DNA of 64,000 bases, taken from positions 3,814,724-3,878,723 of the forward strand of contig NZ_GG657757.1 of assembly GCF_000158955.1 (NCBI RefSeq), read 5' to 3'. Shown one piece after another: positions 25,364-33,714 of this stretch (positions within the stretch are counted from its first letter, which is position 1; every line of letters begins with the position of its first letter). The notes below the pieces were generated by a model, which saw only the letters and a list, made by a program, of their open reading frames with translations, searched no databases and was not told the origin of the DNA. The translations under genes were made by a program, and so were the position numbers. Source of the DNA: Streptomyces viridochromogenes DSM 40736. GTDB lineage: Bacteria > Actinomycetota > Actinomycetes > Streptomycetales > Streptomycetaceae.

Positions 25364-25804
25364 TCATGACGGGCCGCGATCCGGCCCCAGGACCAGCTCT
25401 GCCCACACCGTCTTCGCGCCGGCCGGGGCCTCCGTCACCCCCCAGCACTCCGCGTACGCCTCGACGATGCGCAGGCCCCTGCCTCCCTCCGCGTCCTGCT
25501 CCCCCGGGTCCGGGAGTCGCGGGACCCGGTCGCCCCGGGCGTCCGTGACCTCGATACGGAGCGTGCGGTCGGCGTGCAGCTTCAGGCGCAGCCGGAAGTC
25601 CCTGCCCAGGATGCGGCCGTGTCGTACGGCGTTGGACGCCAGCTCCGCCACGACCTGCGCGGCAGTTTCGTACGGCTCGCCCCACGCGTCGAGTTGGCGT
25701 TCGGTCAGCAGGCGGGCCAGTCGAGCACCTCTTCGAGTAGCGGACAGCTGCACAGCGAAGTGCCGGGTGTGGAGCGGGATTCGGGTGGGGGATTTCTGAC
25801 TCAT
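25364..25804 (-). CDS. RsbW-like ATP-binding protein (anti-sigma-factor type kinase)
   Basis: 146 residues forming a compact GHKL/HATPase_c_2 domain: N-box ELASNAVRHG with Asn58, G1-type box EVTDARGD (85-92), and G2-type loop GGRGLRIV (107-114). It has no sensor or dimerisation domain. Such proteins usually bind sigma or anti-anti-sigma factors or act within WhiJ-type clusters. It is divergent from the XRE gene at 25918, whose 3' neighbour is DUF397, giving the classic three-gene arrangement. I infer that the three work together in developmental regulation. Confidence 0.88.
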   Translation of the reverse strand: MSQKSPTRIPLHTRHFAVQLSATRRGARLARLLTERQLDAWGEPYETAAQVVAELASNAVRHGRILGRDFRLRLKLHADRTLRIEVTDARGDRVPRLPDPGEQDAEGGRGLRIVEAYAECWGVTEAPAGAKTVWAELVLGPDRGPS

Positions 25805-25917
25805 GTCACCCAGCGTGGTCGTTCGTCCCTACCCTGAACAGCAATGACCTCGGTACGGAGGGTGACTGTCCGACTGCGTGGCGGGGTCGTACGGCTGGTA
25901 CGTCAGGAGGGGAAGGC

Positions 25918-26730
25918 ATGGAGGACGAGGAAGCTGCGGCCGTGCTCAGGGCCGTCGGGCGGCAGATCAAGATGTGGCGTGAGGCCGCCGGGTTGAAGCA
26001 GGCGGAGTTGGGGTCGGCCATCGGGTACGGGGAGGAGATGGTCTCGTCCGTCGAGCGGGCGCGACGGGTCCCCAAGCCGGACTTCCTCGACAAGGCCGAT
26101 GAGGTGCTCGGCGCCGGCGGGAAGCTCTCCGCGATGAAGGAGGATGTGGAGAAGGCTCGGTATCCGAAAACCGTCCGCGACCTGACCAAGTTGGAGGACC
26201 AGGCGGTCGAGCTGGGGGCCTACTCCGCCCTGCACATCCATGGACTGCTGCAGACCCCTGACTACGCCCAGGCGTTGTACGAGATGCGGCGTCCCGCTTA
26301 CACCGAGGACGAGATCGAGCGTCATGTGGCCGCACGCATGGCACGGAAGGCCGTCTTCGATCGGGTGCCGCGGCCTGTCATCACCTTTGTCCAGGAAGAG
26401 ATGACGTTGCGGCGGCCACTCGGAGGCAGGATGGTGATGCGTCGCCAGCTCGAACACCTCCTGAAGGTAGCCGAGTTGCGGCATGTCGAGATCCAGGTGC
26501 TGCCTATGAACAGGGAGGACCACGCGGCCGTGATGGGCTCGTTCCGGCTGTTGAAGCTCCAGGGCGGCAAGGCGCTCGGTCACACGGAGAGCCAGCTGTA
26601 CGACCGGGTGATCAGCGAGCCGAAGGACGTGCAGGTCCTCGATACGCGCTATGGCATGATCCGGGCGCAAGCCCTCTCGCCCCGCGAGTCGTTGGCCTTC
26701 ATCGAAAAAGTGCTGGGAGACGAGACATGA
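25918..26730 (+). CDS. XRE/WhiJ-family helix-turn-helix regulator (DUF5753)
   Basis: 270 residues, ATG after GGAGGGGAAGG. The helix-turn-helix is near residues 24-48 (AGLKQAELGSAIGYGEEMVSSVE). The DUF5753 sensor region follows: IHGLLQTPDYAQALYEM, RQLEHLLKVAELRHVEIQVLP and the end block. Compared with the Scr1-like protein at 11659 it is a paralogue with a diverged recognition helix, so it should bind a different operator. It overlaps the DUF397 gene by ATGA. Probable function: regulation of sporulation or antibiotic synthesis with its DUF397 partner. Confidence 0.88.
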   Translation: MEDEEAAAVLRAVGRQIKMWREAAGLKQAELGSAIGYGEEMVSSVERARRVPKPDFLDKADEVLGAGGKLSAMKEDVEKARYPKTVRDLTKLEDQAVELGAYSALHIHGLLQTPDYAQALYEMRRPAYTEDEIERHVAARMARKAVFDRVPRPVITFVQEEMTLRRPLGGRMVMRRQLEHLLKVAELRHVEIQVLPMNREDHAAVMGSFRLLKLQGGKALGHTESQLYDRVISEPKDVQVLDTRYGMIRAQALSPRESLAFIEKVLGDET

Positions 26731-26921
26731 CCACCACTCCGCTGACGTGGTTCAAGAGCAGCTACAGCGGCAACGACGGCCCCGATTGCCTTGAGGCCGC
26801 CATATCCCCCACCCCTCATCCCACCGTCCACATCCGCGACTCCAAGAACAGGACCGGCTCCCGTCTGGCCTTCACCGACAGCGCCTGGTCCCAGTTCCTG
26901 GAGTTCGCGACGGGTCGCTAA
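26727..26921 (+). CDS. DUF397 small protein
   Basis: 64 residues starting in an ATGA overlap with the XRE gene. It shows the complete family pattern: LTWFKSSYSGNDGPDCLEAA at the start, then VHIRDSKNRTGSRLAFTDSAWSQFLEF. DUF397 partners appear to modulate their XRE neighbour. Its TAA stop overlaps the TAG stop of the convergent ABC permease by four bases. Confidence 0.9.
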   Translation: MTTTPLTWFKSSYSGNDGPDCLEAAISPTPHPTVHIRDSKNRTGSRLAFTDSAWSQFLEFATGR

Positions 26922-27769
26922 CCGACCCGCTGCATCGCCTTGCGGTGGCGTTCCGCCATCGCGGCCCCGGACTCGCGGCGGGCCATCCTGCGCAGGACGG
27001 ACGGGGCGAGGAGCAGACCGGCGACCGTCCACGCACCCAGTGCGCCCGCTGTCTCCAGGTGCTGCCAGGACGCACCGATCTCGGCGGCTACCGCGTCGGC
27101 CGGCAGCAGCGCGGACCGGAGGCCGAGGCCGACCCAGTACACGGGGAAGATCTGCCCGACGGTCCGCAGCCACTCGGGCAGTTCCGACAGGGGGAAGTAG
27201 ATCCCGGAGATCACGACGAGTCCCATCACCGGGAGCATCAGCAGCCCGATGGTGCGTGGACTGCTGACGAGTGAGCCGATGACGGCGCCGATCGGCAGGG
27301 TCGCCAGGAGTCCCAGCGGGATCACCCACACCAGCGTCAGCAACGCTCCGCCGCCCTGCCGGGCGACGCCGTCCACCAGGAACATGCCGACGGCGAAGGG
27401 GAGTGCCATGGAGGCCAAGGCCGTCCCCGAGACCATGATGATCTTGCCGACCAGGTGACCGACCATGCCGTGCGGCACCGCTTTGGCCCGCAGGAGTGTG
27501 CCGTCCTCGCGCTCGGTCGCGAGCAGTTGCGCCGTGGTCATCATCCCGGTGAACGCGAGCGTCATGCCCAGCATGCTCGGCAGCATGAACGCGCCGGTCG
27601 AGATGCCGGCGCCCTTCAGCGGATCGTCCTTGAGCAGGAACAGCGGCACCATGAGCAGCACGGTCCAGAGCACGTACCCGAACACGTCCTGGCCGGTGGT
27701 GAAGGTCTGCCGGAGTTCCGTCCAGCCGCGCCGGAGTCCTGCTCCCGCCGCGTGCCACACCGGGCTCAT
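26918..27769 (-). CDS. ABC transporter permease (ABC-2 type)
   Basis: 283 residues from ATG 27769, which overlaps the ATPase stop (ATGA). Six membrane segments are visible, beginning at VFGYVLWTVLLMVPLFLL, with the ABC-2 signature region IGLLMLPVMGLVVISGIYFPLSELPEWL in the fifth. With the ATPase it forms a two-component exporter, typical of drug or lipid efflux systems. Substrate unknown. The C-terminal basic tail is cytoplasmic. Confidence 0.9.
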   Translation of the reverse strand: MSPVWHAAGAGLRRGWTELRQTFTTGQDVFGYVLWTVLLMVPLFLLKDDPLKGAGISTGAFMLPSMLGMTLAFTGMMTTAQLLATEREDGTLLRAKAVPHGMVGHLVGKIIMVSGTALASMALPFAVGMFLVDGVARQGGGALLTLVWVIPLGLLATLPIGAVIGSLVSSPRTIGLLMLPVMGLVVISGIYFPLSELPEWLRTVGQIFPVYWVGLGLRSALLPADAVAAEIGASWQHLETAGALGAWTVAGLLLAPSVLRRMARRESGAAMAERHRKAMQRVG

Positions 27770-28692
27770 CGCGCTGCCTCCAGCTCTCGCACCATCGTCA
27801 GGTAGGTGTCCTCCAGGCTCGCCCGGCGCACCTCGAGTCCGCCGACCGCGTCTCCGTGCTCCTCGAACAGCCGGCGGACGAACGCGGTGGGCTCCGCGGT
27901 CGCCTCCTCGAAGGGGCGTCCGTCCAGCGTCCAGCGCACCGTGGCCTCGGCCGACGCCTGGCGGGACAGTTCGTCGGCCGAGCCGTCGGCCACGATCCGG
28001 CCACCGGCGAGAATGAGGATCCGGTCGGCGAGCTTCTCCGCCTCGGCGAGGTCGTGGGTGGTCATCAGCACTGTCGTGTTCTCGTCGGCGAGCCCGCGTA
28101 CCAGGCCGTGGAACTCGTTCCTGGCCTCCGGGTCCAGACCCGCCGTCGGCTCGTCCAGGAACAGCAGCTCGGGTCGGCCCACGATGCCGATGGCCACGTC
28201 GAGGCGCCTGCGCTGCCCGCCGGAGAGAGTCGCCACTCGCTTGTCCGCCTGCTCGGTCAGCCCTACCGCGGCGAGGAGCTCGCCGACGTCCCACGGGCGC
28301 GGCATATGGGCGGTGGAGTACGGCACGTAGTACGAGCCGAGATGGGCCAGCAGTTCGCGCACCCGCCACTTGCCGTGGTCCCGCCAGGACTGCAACACGA
28401 TGCCCAGCCGCGCACGCCAGTGTTCGTCCCCGCGGGCCGGATCGGTGCCGAGGACGGTCACGTCCCCGTCCGAGCGCATCCGGAAGCCTTCCAGGACCTC
28501 GATCGTGGTCGTCTTGCCGGCGCCGTTCGGGCCGAGCAGCACGAGGACCTCGCCGCGCCGGGCCGTGAAGCCGACGCCCTTCAGCACGTCCTGGCTGCGG
28601 TAGCGCATCCGCAGGTCGCGTACGTCGATGACCGTGTCGCCGTCCTGCGGCGGGCTGGTCCTCGCCCCGGATAAGGCGTGAGTGGTTGTCAA
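27766..28692 (-). CDS. ABC transporter ATP-binding protein
   Basis: 308 residues from TTG 28692, preceded by GGGGGAA. Walker A is GPNGAGKTT (54-62), signature LSGGQ (156-160) and Walker B LLFLDE (176-181). The C-terminal 90 residues form the accessory domain common in DrrA-type exporters. It energises the permease encoded next. Daunorubicin-resistance-type ATPases are the nearest general class; the exported compound cannot be predicted. Confidence 0.92.
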   Translation of the reverse strand: MTTTHALSGARTSPPQDGDTVIDVRDLRMRYRSQDVLKGVGFTARRGEVLVLLGPNGAGKTTTIEVLEGFRMRSDGDVTVLGTDPARGDEHWRARLGIVLQSWRDHGKWRVRELLAHLGSYYVPYSTAHMPRPWDVGELLAAVGLTEQADKRVATLSGGQRRRLDVAIGIVGRPELLFLDEPTAGLDPEARNEFHGLVRGLADENTTVLMTTHDLAEAEKLADRILILAGGRIVADGSADELSRQASAEATVRWTLDGRPFEEATAEPTAFVRRLFEEHGDAVGGLEVRRASLEDTYLTMVRELEAAR

Positions 28693-28785
28693 CGTTGTTC
28701 CCCCGTCTGGCGGCTGCCGTGAGCCCCTCCTGTGGCGAACACATTACCGAAGGGCTCAGGGCTCCGATGGTTCCAGAAACGCCAC

Positions 28786-28812
28786 GAGCCGCCCCACCGA
28801 CTGGGGCGGCTC
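28786..28812 (-). terminator. Terminator hairpin downstream of the GlsB-like gene
   Basis: GAGCCGCCCCA (28786-28796) and TGGGGCGGCTC (28802-28812) form a perfect 11-bp stem with a five-base loop, 22 bases after the stop at 28835. Confidence 0.8.
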
Positions 28813-28834
28813 CGACGAGCTGAACGTCAACCGG

Positions 28835-29113
28835 TCATGCGTGGCGGTGCGAGCGCCGGTTGCCGGTGACGGCGCGGTAGAGGGCGAGCAGGATCAGGGA
28901 GCCGACGATCGCGGCTATCCAGGTGGAGACTTCGAAGAACCCGTCGATGGAGTCGACGCCGAAGATGACCTTGCCGAGCCAGCCGCCGAGCAGCCCACCG
29001 GCGACACCGATGAGCATGGTGATGATGATGCCCCCCGGGTCCTTGCCCGGCATCAGAGCCTTGGCGATCGCTCCCGCGAGCAGCCCGATGATGATCCAAG
29101 CAATGATGCCCAT
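28835..29113 (-). CDS. GlsB/YeaQ/YmgE family stress-response membrane protein
   Basis: 92 residues from ATG 29113 with GGAGAGG upstream; a longer frame adds seven codons without support. Three membrane segments are rich in Gly and Ile: MGIIAWIIIGLLAGAIAKAL, then IIITMLIGVAGGLLGGWLG, then WIAAIVGSLILLALYRAV. This is the transglycosylase-associated (GlsB/YeaQ) pattern. Members are induced by stress; the molecular role is unclear. Confidence 0.9.
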   Translation of the reverse strand: MGIIAWIIIGLLAGAIAKALMPGKDPGGIIITMLIGVAGGLLGGWLGKVIFGVDSIDGFFEVSTWIAAIVGSLILLALYRAVTGNRRSHRHA

Positions 29114-29260
29114 AACGCCTCTCCACTCCGTCATATAAGGATTTTGTTAGTTCTTCGAGTGCACCGAATCTCCCCCTACAAACGTCCTCTTCGCGGTCGT
29201 CACTGTCGCTCGATGGTCACGGGGTACACCGGAGGGCCACACGCGGGGAGAATGATCGGC

Positions 29261-29773
29261 ATGGCCACCTCCACAACTCCGCGCGGCAGGCTGTCCCTTG
29301 CCGCCATGCTGCTCACCGCCACCATCGCCCTCTACATGGCGCTGGTCGCCTTCGGGAACATCACCGACTTCGGCACCAACCAGCAGTTCGTCCGGCACGT
29401 GCTGGCCATGGACACCACGTTCAAGGACGAGGACCTGATGTGGCGGGCCATAACGAGCACGGGACTTCAGGACACCGCCTACGTGCTGATCATCGCGTGG
29501 GAGACCGTCGCCGCACTCGTCCTCGTCTACGGGAGCTGGCTGTGGGCCAGGCACGATCAGGCGCGCGCCCGGCAGTTCTCCAGCTACGGGCTGCTGATGG
29601 TGATGCTGCTGTTCGGCGCCGGGTTCATCGCGATAGGCGGTGAGTGGTTCTCGATGTGGCAGTCGAAGAGCTGGAACGGGCTGGACGCCGCGACCCGGAT
29701 CTTCCTGTTCAGCGGAGTCGTGCTGGTCGTCAACCAGCTGTCGGCCCCGCGTACGGAGACGCCCGCCACCTGA
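29261..29773 (+). CDS. DUF2165 family small integral membrane protein
   Basis: 170 residues from ATG 29261 (ATG 29252 is also possible; GGGGAG at 29245 is too close to it). Four membrane segments match DUF2165: LAAMLLTATIALYMALVAFG, a loop with FVRHVLAMDTTF, YVLIIAWETVAALVLVYGSW, LLMVMLLFGAGFIAI and IFLFSGVVLVVNQL. The family is widespread with no known function. It is convergent with the next gene. Confidence 0.85.
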   Translation: MATSTTPRGRLSLAAMLLTATIALYMALVAFGNITDFGTNQQFVRHVLAMDTTFKDEDLMWRAITSTGLQDTAYVLIIAWETVAALVLVYGSWLWARHDQARARQFSSYGLLMVMLLFGAGFIAIGGEWFSMWQSKSWNGLDAATRIFLFSGVVLVVNQLSAPRTETPAT

Positions 29774-29782
29774 ACACCGGGT

Positions 29783-30349
29783 CTACTTGACCACGGCCAC
29801 GGTCGTGCCGACCGTGCCGAACGCCCACAGTGCCGTGCCGTCCGCCTTCTTCATCCGGACCCCGCCCGTCCTGGCGCCGGAGTCGGCGGGCGGCGGTGAG
29901 GCGCCGTCGACCGCGTTGGAGAAGGCGACGGAGACGCCGTCCTTCGCGGCGAAGTACATGATGTGCTCGATCTGGACGCCGTCCGAGCCGGTGGCGGCCG
30001 CGTTGCGGGAGGACACCGTGTACGTGCCGGGGTCGGGGCTGACCGTGCCCGGCCACACGGTGAACGTACGGCGCGCGGCCTCGCTCGCGTCGACCAGCCA
30101 CACCCGCTTGGCACCGAGGGAGTAGACGACGCGCCGGCCGGTGCCGGAGCCGTCGGGCACCTTGGTCGGGGCGGACGCGGTGGGGGTGGGCCGCGCGCCC
30201 GCCGGGGCAGAGCTGCTCGGCTTGGCCGATGTGGCGGCGGGGTGCGGGCCCTGGTCCGCCTGCACGGCCAGGACGGTCACCGCGGCTATCGCTCCCACGG
30301 TCAGCCCGGTCACCCAGGCCCACGAAGGAAGTCGGGCAGGCACGGGCAC
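29783..30349 (-). CDS. Membrane-anchored hypothetical protein
   Basis: 188 residues from GTG 30349, after GAGGAGAT. An uncleaved-looking membrane helix (about 10-30) is followed by a Pro/Ala/Ser/Thr linker to residue 65, then a compact extracytoplasmic domain of about 120 residues with SLGAKRVWLVDASEAARRTF and alternating strands. The domain resembles the beta-rich region found in some L,D-transpeptidase-like Streptomyces proteins, but the catalytic Cys motif is absent. Function unknown, probably outer surface. Confidence 0.7.
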   Translation of the reverse strand: MPVPARLPSWAWVTGLTVGAIAAVTVLAVQADQGPHPAATSAKPSSSAPAGARPTPTASAPTKVPDGSGTGRRVVYSLGAKRVWLVDASEAARRTFTVWPGTVSPDPGTYTVSSRNAAATGSDGVQIEHIMYFAAKDGVSVAFSNAVDGASPPPADSGARTGGVRMKKADGTALWAFGTVGTTVAVVK

Positions 30350-30450
30350 GCATCTCCTCAGTCACGGGACCCCGCACGAACCGGGGTTCCGATCATCGTA
30401 CTGCGCGCCCGCTGCTCTCCTGTGTTCTCCTGGCGGGTTCCCCCGGCGGC

Positions 30451-31482
30451 TCAGGGGCCGTCGGCGGCGGTCTTCCGGACCGGCACGGGACCGGCACCGG
30501 CGCCGTGGGCGGCGCGGCGCGGGGAGCGGACGGGAGCCGGGTAGGCGAGGTGCACGAGGCGGATCTGCTCCTGCCGCATGTGGGTGAGCGATTCGAGGAT
30601 GTAGCCCACGAGCAGGACGAGCGCCGCGATCGTCATGATCGCGGCGGCGAGGATCGCCGTGGGGACGCGGGGCACGGTGCCGGTGCGGACGAAGTCGGCG
30701 ATGACGGGGATGCCGAGGACGACCGAGACGAGGGCCAGGACGGCGGCGATCACGGTGTGGACGAGGGAGGGGCGCTCGCGTCTCGCCAGGTCGAGGATGA
30801 CCCGCAGGATGCGCCAGCCGTCCCGGTAGGTGCGCAGTTTGCTCTCTCCGCCGGCCGGCCGCACCCGGTAGTCCATGGGGATCTCCGCCGTGGGGAGGCG
30901 GAGGTGCAGGGCGTGGATCGTCATCTCGGTCTCGGTCTCGAACTCGCGGGCCAGCGCCGGGAAGGACTTCACGAAGCGCCGCGAGAAGACGCGGTAGCCG
31001 CTGAGCATGTCGGTCACGTCGTTGCCGAAGAGGGAGCGCACCGCCCCCGTGAGCAGCTTGTTGCCCACCGCGTGTCCGGTCCGGTAGGCCCCGTCGTCCG
31101 TGACCCGGCGGGCGCCCACGACCTGGTCGTACGGGCCCTCGAAGAGCAGGTCGACCAGTTCCCGGGCCCGGGAGGCGTCGTAGGTGTCGTCGCCGTCGAT
31201 GATGAGCAGCGCGTCGGCGTCGACGTCGGCGAAGGCGCGGCGGATGACGTTGCCCTTGCCCTTGCGGAGCTCCTCCCGGACGATCGCGCCCGCCTCACGG
31301 GCGACCTCCACCGTGCGGTCGGTGGAGGCGTTGTCGTACACGTAGACGACCGCCTCGGGGAGTGCCGTGCGCAGGTCGCGCACCACCTTGCCGACGGCCG
31401 CCTCCTCGTTGTGGCACGGCACGACACACGCGATCGTCGGTTCCACGGCCGCTCCCTCTCGGATCTCGGACCAATTGCTCAT
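30451..31482 (-). CDS. GT2 glycosyltransferase with two C-terminal membrane helices
   Basis: 343 residues; ATG 31482 lacks a ribosome site, while GTG 31446 follows GAGGGAG and could be the true start. The GT-A fold is clear: IACVVPCHNEE (17-27), VYDNASTDRT (48-57) and the metal-binding IIDGDDTYD (94-102). Two membrane segments (about 241-262 and 275-296) follow, as in polyprenyl-phosphate mannosyltransferases of the DPM/GtrB type. It likely transfers a sugar to polyprenyl phosphate at the inner face. The divergent GtrA-like protein at 31552 is the expected flippase partner. Confidence 0.92.
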   Translation of the reverse strand: MSNWSEIREGAAVEPTIACVVPCHNEEAAVGKVVRDLRTALPEAVVYVYDNASTDRTVEVAREAGAIVREELRKGKGNVIRRAFADVDADALLIIDGDDTYDASRARELVDLLFEGPYDQVVGARRVTDDGAYRTGHAVGNKLLTGAVRSLFGNDVTDMLSGYRVFSRRFVKSFPALAREFETETEMTIHALHLRLPTAEIPMDYRVRPAGGESKLRTYRDGWRILRVILDLARRERPSLVHTVIAAVLALVSVVLGIPVIADFVRTGTVPRVPTAILAAAIMTIAALVLLVGYILESLTHMRQEQIRLVHLAYPAPVRSPRRAAHGAGAGPVPVRKTAADGP

Positions 31483-31551
31483 ACCGTATGAAATAGTGCG
31501 ATATGAGCGTGGCTGAGCAGCGAGGGCGCGCCGGGTCGTTACTCTCGCCGT

Positions 31552-32022
31552 GTGCCGGTCCTCGCATCTGTGACGCTGCGTGCGCGTGATGCCGTCAAGG
31601 GCATCTGGCGCGAGGCCGCCAAGTTCTCAGTCGTCGGGGCACTGGCCTTCGTCGTGGACAACGGCGGCTACAACCTGCTCGTCTTCGGCCTGCCCGGCGG
31701 CACTCGGGGCGGTCCGATGAGCACCTCCCCCGTCCAGGCGTCCGTCCTCGCGACCAGCGCCGCCGCGCTCTTCAGCTGGGCGGGGAACCGCTACTGGACC
31801 TACCGCCGTCAGCACCGCGAGAAGGTGACCCGCGAACTCGCCCTGTTCCTCGTGGCGAACGGGGTGGGACTCGCCATCACCGCGGGGACGGTCTTCGCCT
31901 CCCGGCACCTGCTCGGGCTCGACTCTCCGCTCAGCGACAACACCGCCCGCATCCTCGGCTGGGTGCTCGCGACGCTGTTCCGCTTCTACGCCTACCGGCG
32001 CTACGTCTTCGTCACACCCTGA
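31552..32022 (+). CDS. GtrA family membrane protein
   Basis: 156 residues from GTG 31552; TACTCT at 31540-31545 lies six bases upstream, indicating a leaderless mRNA. Four membrane segments carry the family signature: KFSVVGALAFVVDNGGYNLLV near the start, then a loop with SWAGNRYWTY and the last FRFYAYRRYVF. GtrA proteins are thought to flip polyprenyl-linked sugars across the membrane. It is divergent from GT2 and followed 18 bases later by a GT-C-like gene, a plausible three-part set for glycosylating a surface polymer or protein. Confidence 0.93.
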   Translation: MPVLASVTLRARDAVKGIWREAAKFSVVGALAFVVDNGGYNLLVFGLPGGTRGGPMSTSPVQASVLATSAAALFSWAGNRYWTYRRQHREKVTRELALFLVANGVGLAITAGTVFASRHLLGLDSPLSDNTARILGWVLATLFRFYAYRRYVFVTP

Positions 32023-32040
32023 GCCGCTAATATCCGGCTT

Positions 32041-33462
32041 ATGGGACAAATGGGATGGTTGCCGCGGGTGCAGCGCTGGGTGTGGGCGCTGGCCGCCGTC
32101 GCCGCGGTCTGCTGCCTGGGCACGATCCTCGTCTTCGCCCCCGGCTTTCTGAGTCCCGACAGCCTCGAACAGCTCAGGCAGGCCGAGGGCCGGACGCCCC
32201 TGACCGACTGGCATCCGCCCGTGCTGAGCCTGGTGTGGCGGGCGCTCATCGCCGTGACCGGCACCTTCGCCTCCATGGCCGTGCTCCAGTCCGTGGTCTT
32301 CTGGGGCGCGCTCTGGGTGCTGGCCTGGTGCGTCTGGGAGCTGACCGGGAGCCGCGGCGGTTCGCTCGCCGTGCTCGGGATCGGGCCGATGCCCTTCGTG
32401 CTGAACTTCGTCGGGGTGGTGTGGAAGGACGTCCACACCGCGTTCGCGCTGCTCGCCGCGTGCGCCGTCGCGTTCCTCGGGCTGCGGCTGCGGGACACCG
32501 ACCCGCGTCCCGCCGTGCGGTGGGGCCTGCTCGCGCTGGGCGTGCTGTTCCTCGCGTACGCCATGCTGGTGCGCAAGAACGCCTTCTTCGCCGCGATCCC
32601 CGTCTTCATCATGCTCGTCCTGGCGCTGTGGCGCGCTCCCGGACGCCGTACGTGGGTGACGAGCACCGCGGCACTCGTGGCCGCCATCGTCGTACCGGCC
32701 GTCGCCATCTCCCTGTTCGCCCGGCCCATCGGGACGAAACAGGGCGCGCAGATCATGCTCGACGACCTGGTCCACGTGCTGACGGTGGACGAGCTCCGCT
32801 CGGCGGACGTGTCACCCGGCCTGCGGAACCGGCTCGTGGCCTCGGCGCGGGAGTGCGAGCGGGTCGGGGCCCTGTCGGACGCCTACTGGGCCTGCTACCA
32901 GCGCCCCGCCGACGGGCTGCGCGGGGACTCGGGCGAGATCACGTCGCTGTGGCTGCACGAGATGGGCGGGCACGTGCCGGGCTACCTCCAGTACCGGCTG
33001 CGGCTCTTCGCGACGCTGCTGTTCGAGACCGACTACGCGTACAAGGCGGGGATCACCCGCAACGACCTGGGCATCGAGGTGGCGCACCCCCGGCTGGAGG
33101 ACATGCTCGGCACGTACGTGGGCGGCATGGTGACGGACGCGCGGTGGCTGTTCCGCGGCTGGTTCTGGCTCGCCGTCGCCCTGGTGCTGGCCGTCCGCCC
33201 GGGCCGGAGCATGTTCGCCATGCCGGTCCGGGCGCTGGGCGTCAGCTCGGCGGCCTACATCCTGGGCTATCTGCCGATCATGCCCGCGACGGACTTCCGC
33301 TACGTCTACTGGCCGGCGATCGCCTGCTCCCTGGGCGTGGTCCTGCTGTGGCTGGGCCGGGGCAGGCCCGCGCCACCGCCGAAGGCCCCCGGCGCCACGG
33401 CCGACCGTGCCGTGACAGCACATCAGCCGGCGGACGCCGGGGGCCAGTCACCCACACGGTAG
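32041..33462 (+). CDS. GT-C-like polytopic membrane protein
   Basis: 473 residues. TAATAT at 32028-32033 lies seven bases before ATG 32041, a very clear leaderless promoter. About ten membrane helices surround an N-terminal luminal loop with acidic and His residues (PDSLEQLRQAEGRTPLTDWHPP, near 39-60) as in GT-C glycosyltransferases that use polyprenyl-phosphate sugars. A soluble stretch lies at about 235-330. With GtrA and GT2 next door it is the best candidate for the sugar-accepting step outside the membrane. The last 40 residues are disordered. Specific acceptor unknown. Confidence 0.8.
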   Translation: MGQMGWLPRVQRWVWALAAVAAVCCLGTILVFAPGFLSPDSLEQLRQAEGRTPLTDWHPPVLSLVWRALIAVTGTFASMAVLQSVVFWGALWVLAWCVWELTGSRGGSLAVLGIGPMPFVLNFVGVVWKDVHTAFALLAACAVAFLGLRLRDTDPRPAVRWGLLALGVLFLAYAMLVRKNAFFAAIPVFIMLVLALWRAPGRRTWVTSTAALVAAIVVPAVAISLFARPIGTKQGAQIMLDDLVHVLTVDELRSADVSPGLRNRLVASARECERVGALSDAYWACYQRPADGLRGDSGEITSLWLHEMGGHVPGYLQYRLRLFATLLFETDYAYKAGITRNDLGIEVAHPRLEDMLGTYVGGMVTDARWLFRGWFWLAVALVLAVRPGRSMFAMPVRALGVSSAAYILGYLPIMPATDFRYVYWPAIACSLGVVLLWLGRGRPAPPPKAPGATADRAVTAHQPADAGGQSPTR

Positions 33463-33550
33463 GGCGCCAGCCGGTTCGCCCGGCCCGGCGGAGAGCCGGC
33501 CCGGAGGAGGCCCCTCGGGCTGGGCCGGTCCGTTGGGCCCCGCCCCGGGA

Positions 33551-33670
33551 CCGGCCGGGCGGAGGCCCATTCCCTCCCGGCCAGGCGGAAGCCCATTCCA
33601 GCCCCGGCCGGGCGGAAGCCCATCCCAGTCCCGGCCGGGCGGAAGCCCATTGCAGTCCCGGCCGGGCGGG
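33551..33670. repeat. 27-bp tandem repeat
   Basis: Units begin at 33551, 33577, 33604 and 33631, with a partial fifth at 33658. The core is CCGGCCGGGCGGAAGCCCAT followed by TCCAGTC-like bases; the first unit is one base short. It fills the gap between two convergent genes (33462 and 33715). A minus-strand open frame across it would give nine-residue repeats, but there is no start context, so I treat it as non-coding. Confidence 0.85.
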
Positions 33671-33714
33671 CGGGAGGGCGCCCGGTCCGGACCGGCCAGG
33701 TGACACTGGCCCGG

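Noticed and set aside
29783..30349. L,D-transpeptidase
   Set aside because: The catalytic His...SHGC-type motif is missing.
33423..33650. Minus-strand 75-residue frame with nine-residue repeats
   Set aside because: It is only the translation of the 27-bp repeat, overlaps the 3' end of the GT-C-like gene, and has no ribosome site.
33551..33670. Possible CRISPR array
   Set aside because: The 27-bp units are contiguous with no unique spacers, and no cas genes are present; it is a tandem repeat.
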